24,018 nucleotides of DNA from WYEN01 sp049976205 (GTDB taxonomy: Archaea > Thermoproteota > Thermoprotei_A > Sulfolobales > AG1): contig JBMFIR010000021.1 in assembly GCA_049976205.1 (NCBI GenBank), positions 1-24,018 on the forward strand. The letters are read 5' to 3'. Position numbers and translations under genes: made by a program. Below are positions 23,134 to 24,018 of this stretch, one piece after another; position 1 is the stretch's first letter; the number at the start of each line of letters is the position of its first letter. The notes under the pieces were generated by a model. The model searched no databases. It had not been told where the DNA came from and was given only the letters and a program-made list of their open reading frames with translations.

Positions 23134-24018
23134 TTGGTCGGTGAATTCTTTGAGCCAATGGATCTAGGTCTTGGAAAAATACGTGTGTATAAAATAAGAT
23201 CTTCTCAAAAAGAAGAACTTGTACCAACGCATTGGTATAATATAATACCAGATCTCCCGAAACCATTACCACCACCTCTTCTACCAGATGGTTCTGTTGT
23301 TAAGAAAGAGATGTTCTACAGATTATTTGCTAGAGAACTCGTTGAGCAAGAATTTAGTGAAGAGAGATTTATTAGGGTCCCTGATGAGGTCAGGGAAACA
23401 TTAATTGAATTAGGTAGACCTACACCACTTATTAGAGCGAGGAGACTTGAGAAGATACTTGATACACCAGCTGAGATCTATTTCAAGTACGAGGGTGTCT
23501 TGCCAGCTGGTAGCCACAAAATCAATACAGCTCTAACACAGGTTTACTACAACAAGATTGGGGGTATTGCTAGAGTATCTACTGAGACAGGAGCTGGTCA
23601 ATGGGGCTCTGCCCTAGCCCTCTCGGGAGCGTTATTCAATTTGAAGGTGAGGGTTTTCATGGTTAAGAGCAGTTATATGCAGAAGCCATATAGAAGAGTA
23701 TTAATGGAGCTCTATGGGGCAGAGGTCTACCCAAGTCCTTCACCGATAACTAAGTTTGGTAGAGAGATCCTTGAGAAAGATCCTGATAACCCCAGGTAGC
23801 TTGGGAATAGCTATTTCAGAGGCTATCGAGGATGTATTAACAGATGAGAGGGCTAGATACAGTCTAGGTAGTGTCCTAAATCATGTTCTTCTACACCAAA
23901 CAATAATCGGGTTAGAGGCTAAGAAACAGCTAGAGGAACTGGATCGATACCCAGACTATGTTGTGGGAGCAGTTGGTGGAGGATCTAATTACGCGGGTTT
24001 AGCATACCCCTTCATGCA
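23134..24018 (+). pseudogene. trpB2: TrpB2-type tryptophan synthase beta chain, with one frameshift, cut by the window edge
   Basis: The first 221 codons match the TrpB2 branch: long N-terminus with HWYNIIPDLPKPLPPPL, GRPTPLIRARRLEK, EIYFKYEGVLPAGSHKINTALTQ with the PLP lysine (K129 from TTG 23134), TETGAGQWGSALA, and RVFMVKSSYMQKPYRR. At 23790-23793 four Cs stand where three would keep the frame; a TAG follows at 23797. Beyond it, the plus-one frame continues without stop to the window edge and matches the family (GSLGIAISEAIED; VGGGSNYAGLAYPF). TrpB2 makes tryptophan from indole or phosphoserine-type substrates. This is a recent inactivating insertion, a sequence error in a homopolymer, or a +1 frameshift at CCC-A, which would read PGSLG. 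ATG 23158 is the more likely start. Confidence 0.85.

Noticed and set aside
1..24018. CRISPR arrays and tRNA genes
   Set aside because: No regularly spaced direct repeats and no T-loop GTTCGAATC-type signature were seen on either strand by reading.

Overview
The window looks like chromosomal DNA of a hyperthermophilic crenarchaeon (Thermoproteota), probably of the Desulfurococcales type; the genus is not resolved. The evidence is AT-rich DNA, heavy AGA/AGG and ATA codon use, eS1 (Rps3Ae), separate Kae1 and Bud32 genes of KEOPS, archaeal endonuclease IV, class II LysRS, RNase HII, TATA elements 20-30 nt before start codons, and GAGGTG-type ribosome binding sites. No tRNA, rRNA or CRISPR array was found.

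Layout. 1-300: the 3' end of an IS200/IS605-type tnpB with its right-end hairpin. 406-639: a PLP-enzyme gene cut to its first 77 codons. 652-1287: eS1. 1437-1760: an unknown small protein, followed by a solo copy of the tnpB right end (about 1782-1836). 1910-6071: a GH84 beta-N-acetylglucosaminidase, a convergent SIS-domain protein and two GNAT genes, one with an unresolved 5' end. 6073-9202 (minus): endonuclease IV, a membrane-anchored thioredoxin-fold protein and LysRS. 9250-11797 (plus): a 5-formyl-THF cyclo-ligase family protein, a nucleotide-sugar dehydrogenase and a Cys-containing unknown. 11913-13927: RNase HII, a second SIS protein and a helical unknown. 14075-16741: a possible aspartic-protease-fold protein, a predicted nucleotidyltransferase, an S66 peptidase and a small membrane protein. 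16791-18433: Kae1-Bud32. 18478-20276 (minus): an MFS transporter and a macrodomain protein. 20574-22928: a P3A-type H+-ATPase, preceded by a possible 45-codon ORF. 23134-end: a trpB2-type gene with a frameshift, running off the window.

How the genes fit together. Kae1 and Bud32 overlap and serve tRNA t6A synthesis; LysRS, eS1 and two candidate C/D box sRNAs add to a translation theme. GH84, the SIS proteins and the nucleotide-sugar dehydrogenase suggest amino-sugar and glycan metabolism, which would fit crenarchaeal N-glycans with a chitobiose core (inference).

The most interesting points are two candidate C/D box sRNAs not covered by any protein gene; a solo tnpB right end that could be an omegaRNA-like scaffold with its own downstream guide; and three genes (nucleotide-sugar dehydrogenase, Kae1, one GNAT) whose conserved N-termini extend upstream of every ATG/GTG/TTG in frame. 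The dehydrogenase appears to start at CTG behind a perfect GAGGTG. No wholly new multi-gene system could be demonstrated from sequence alone.
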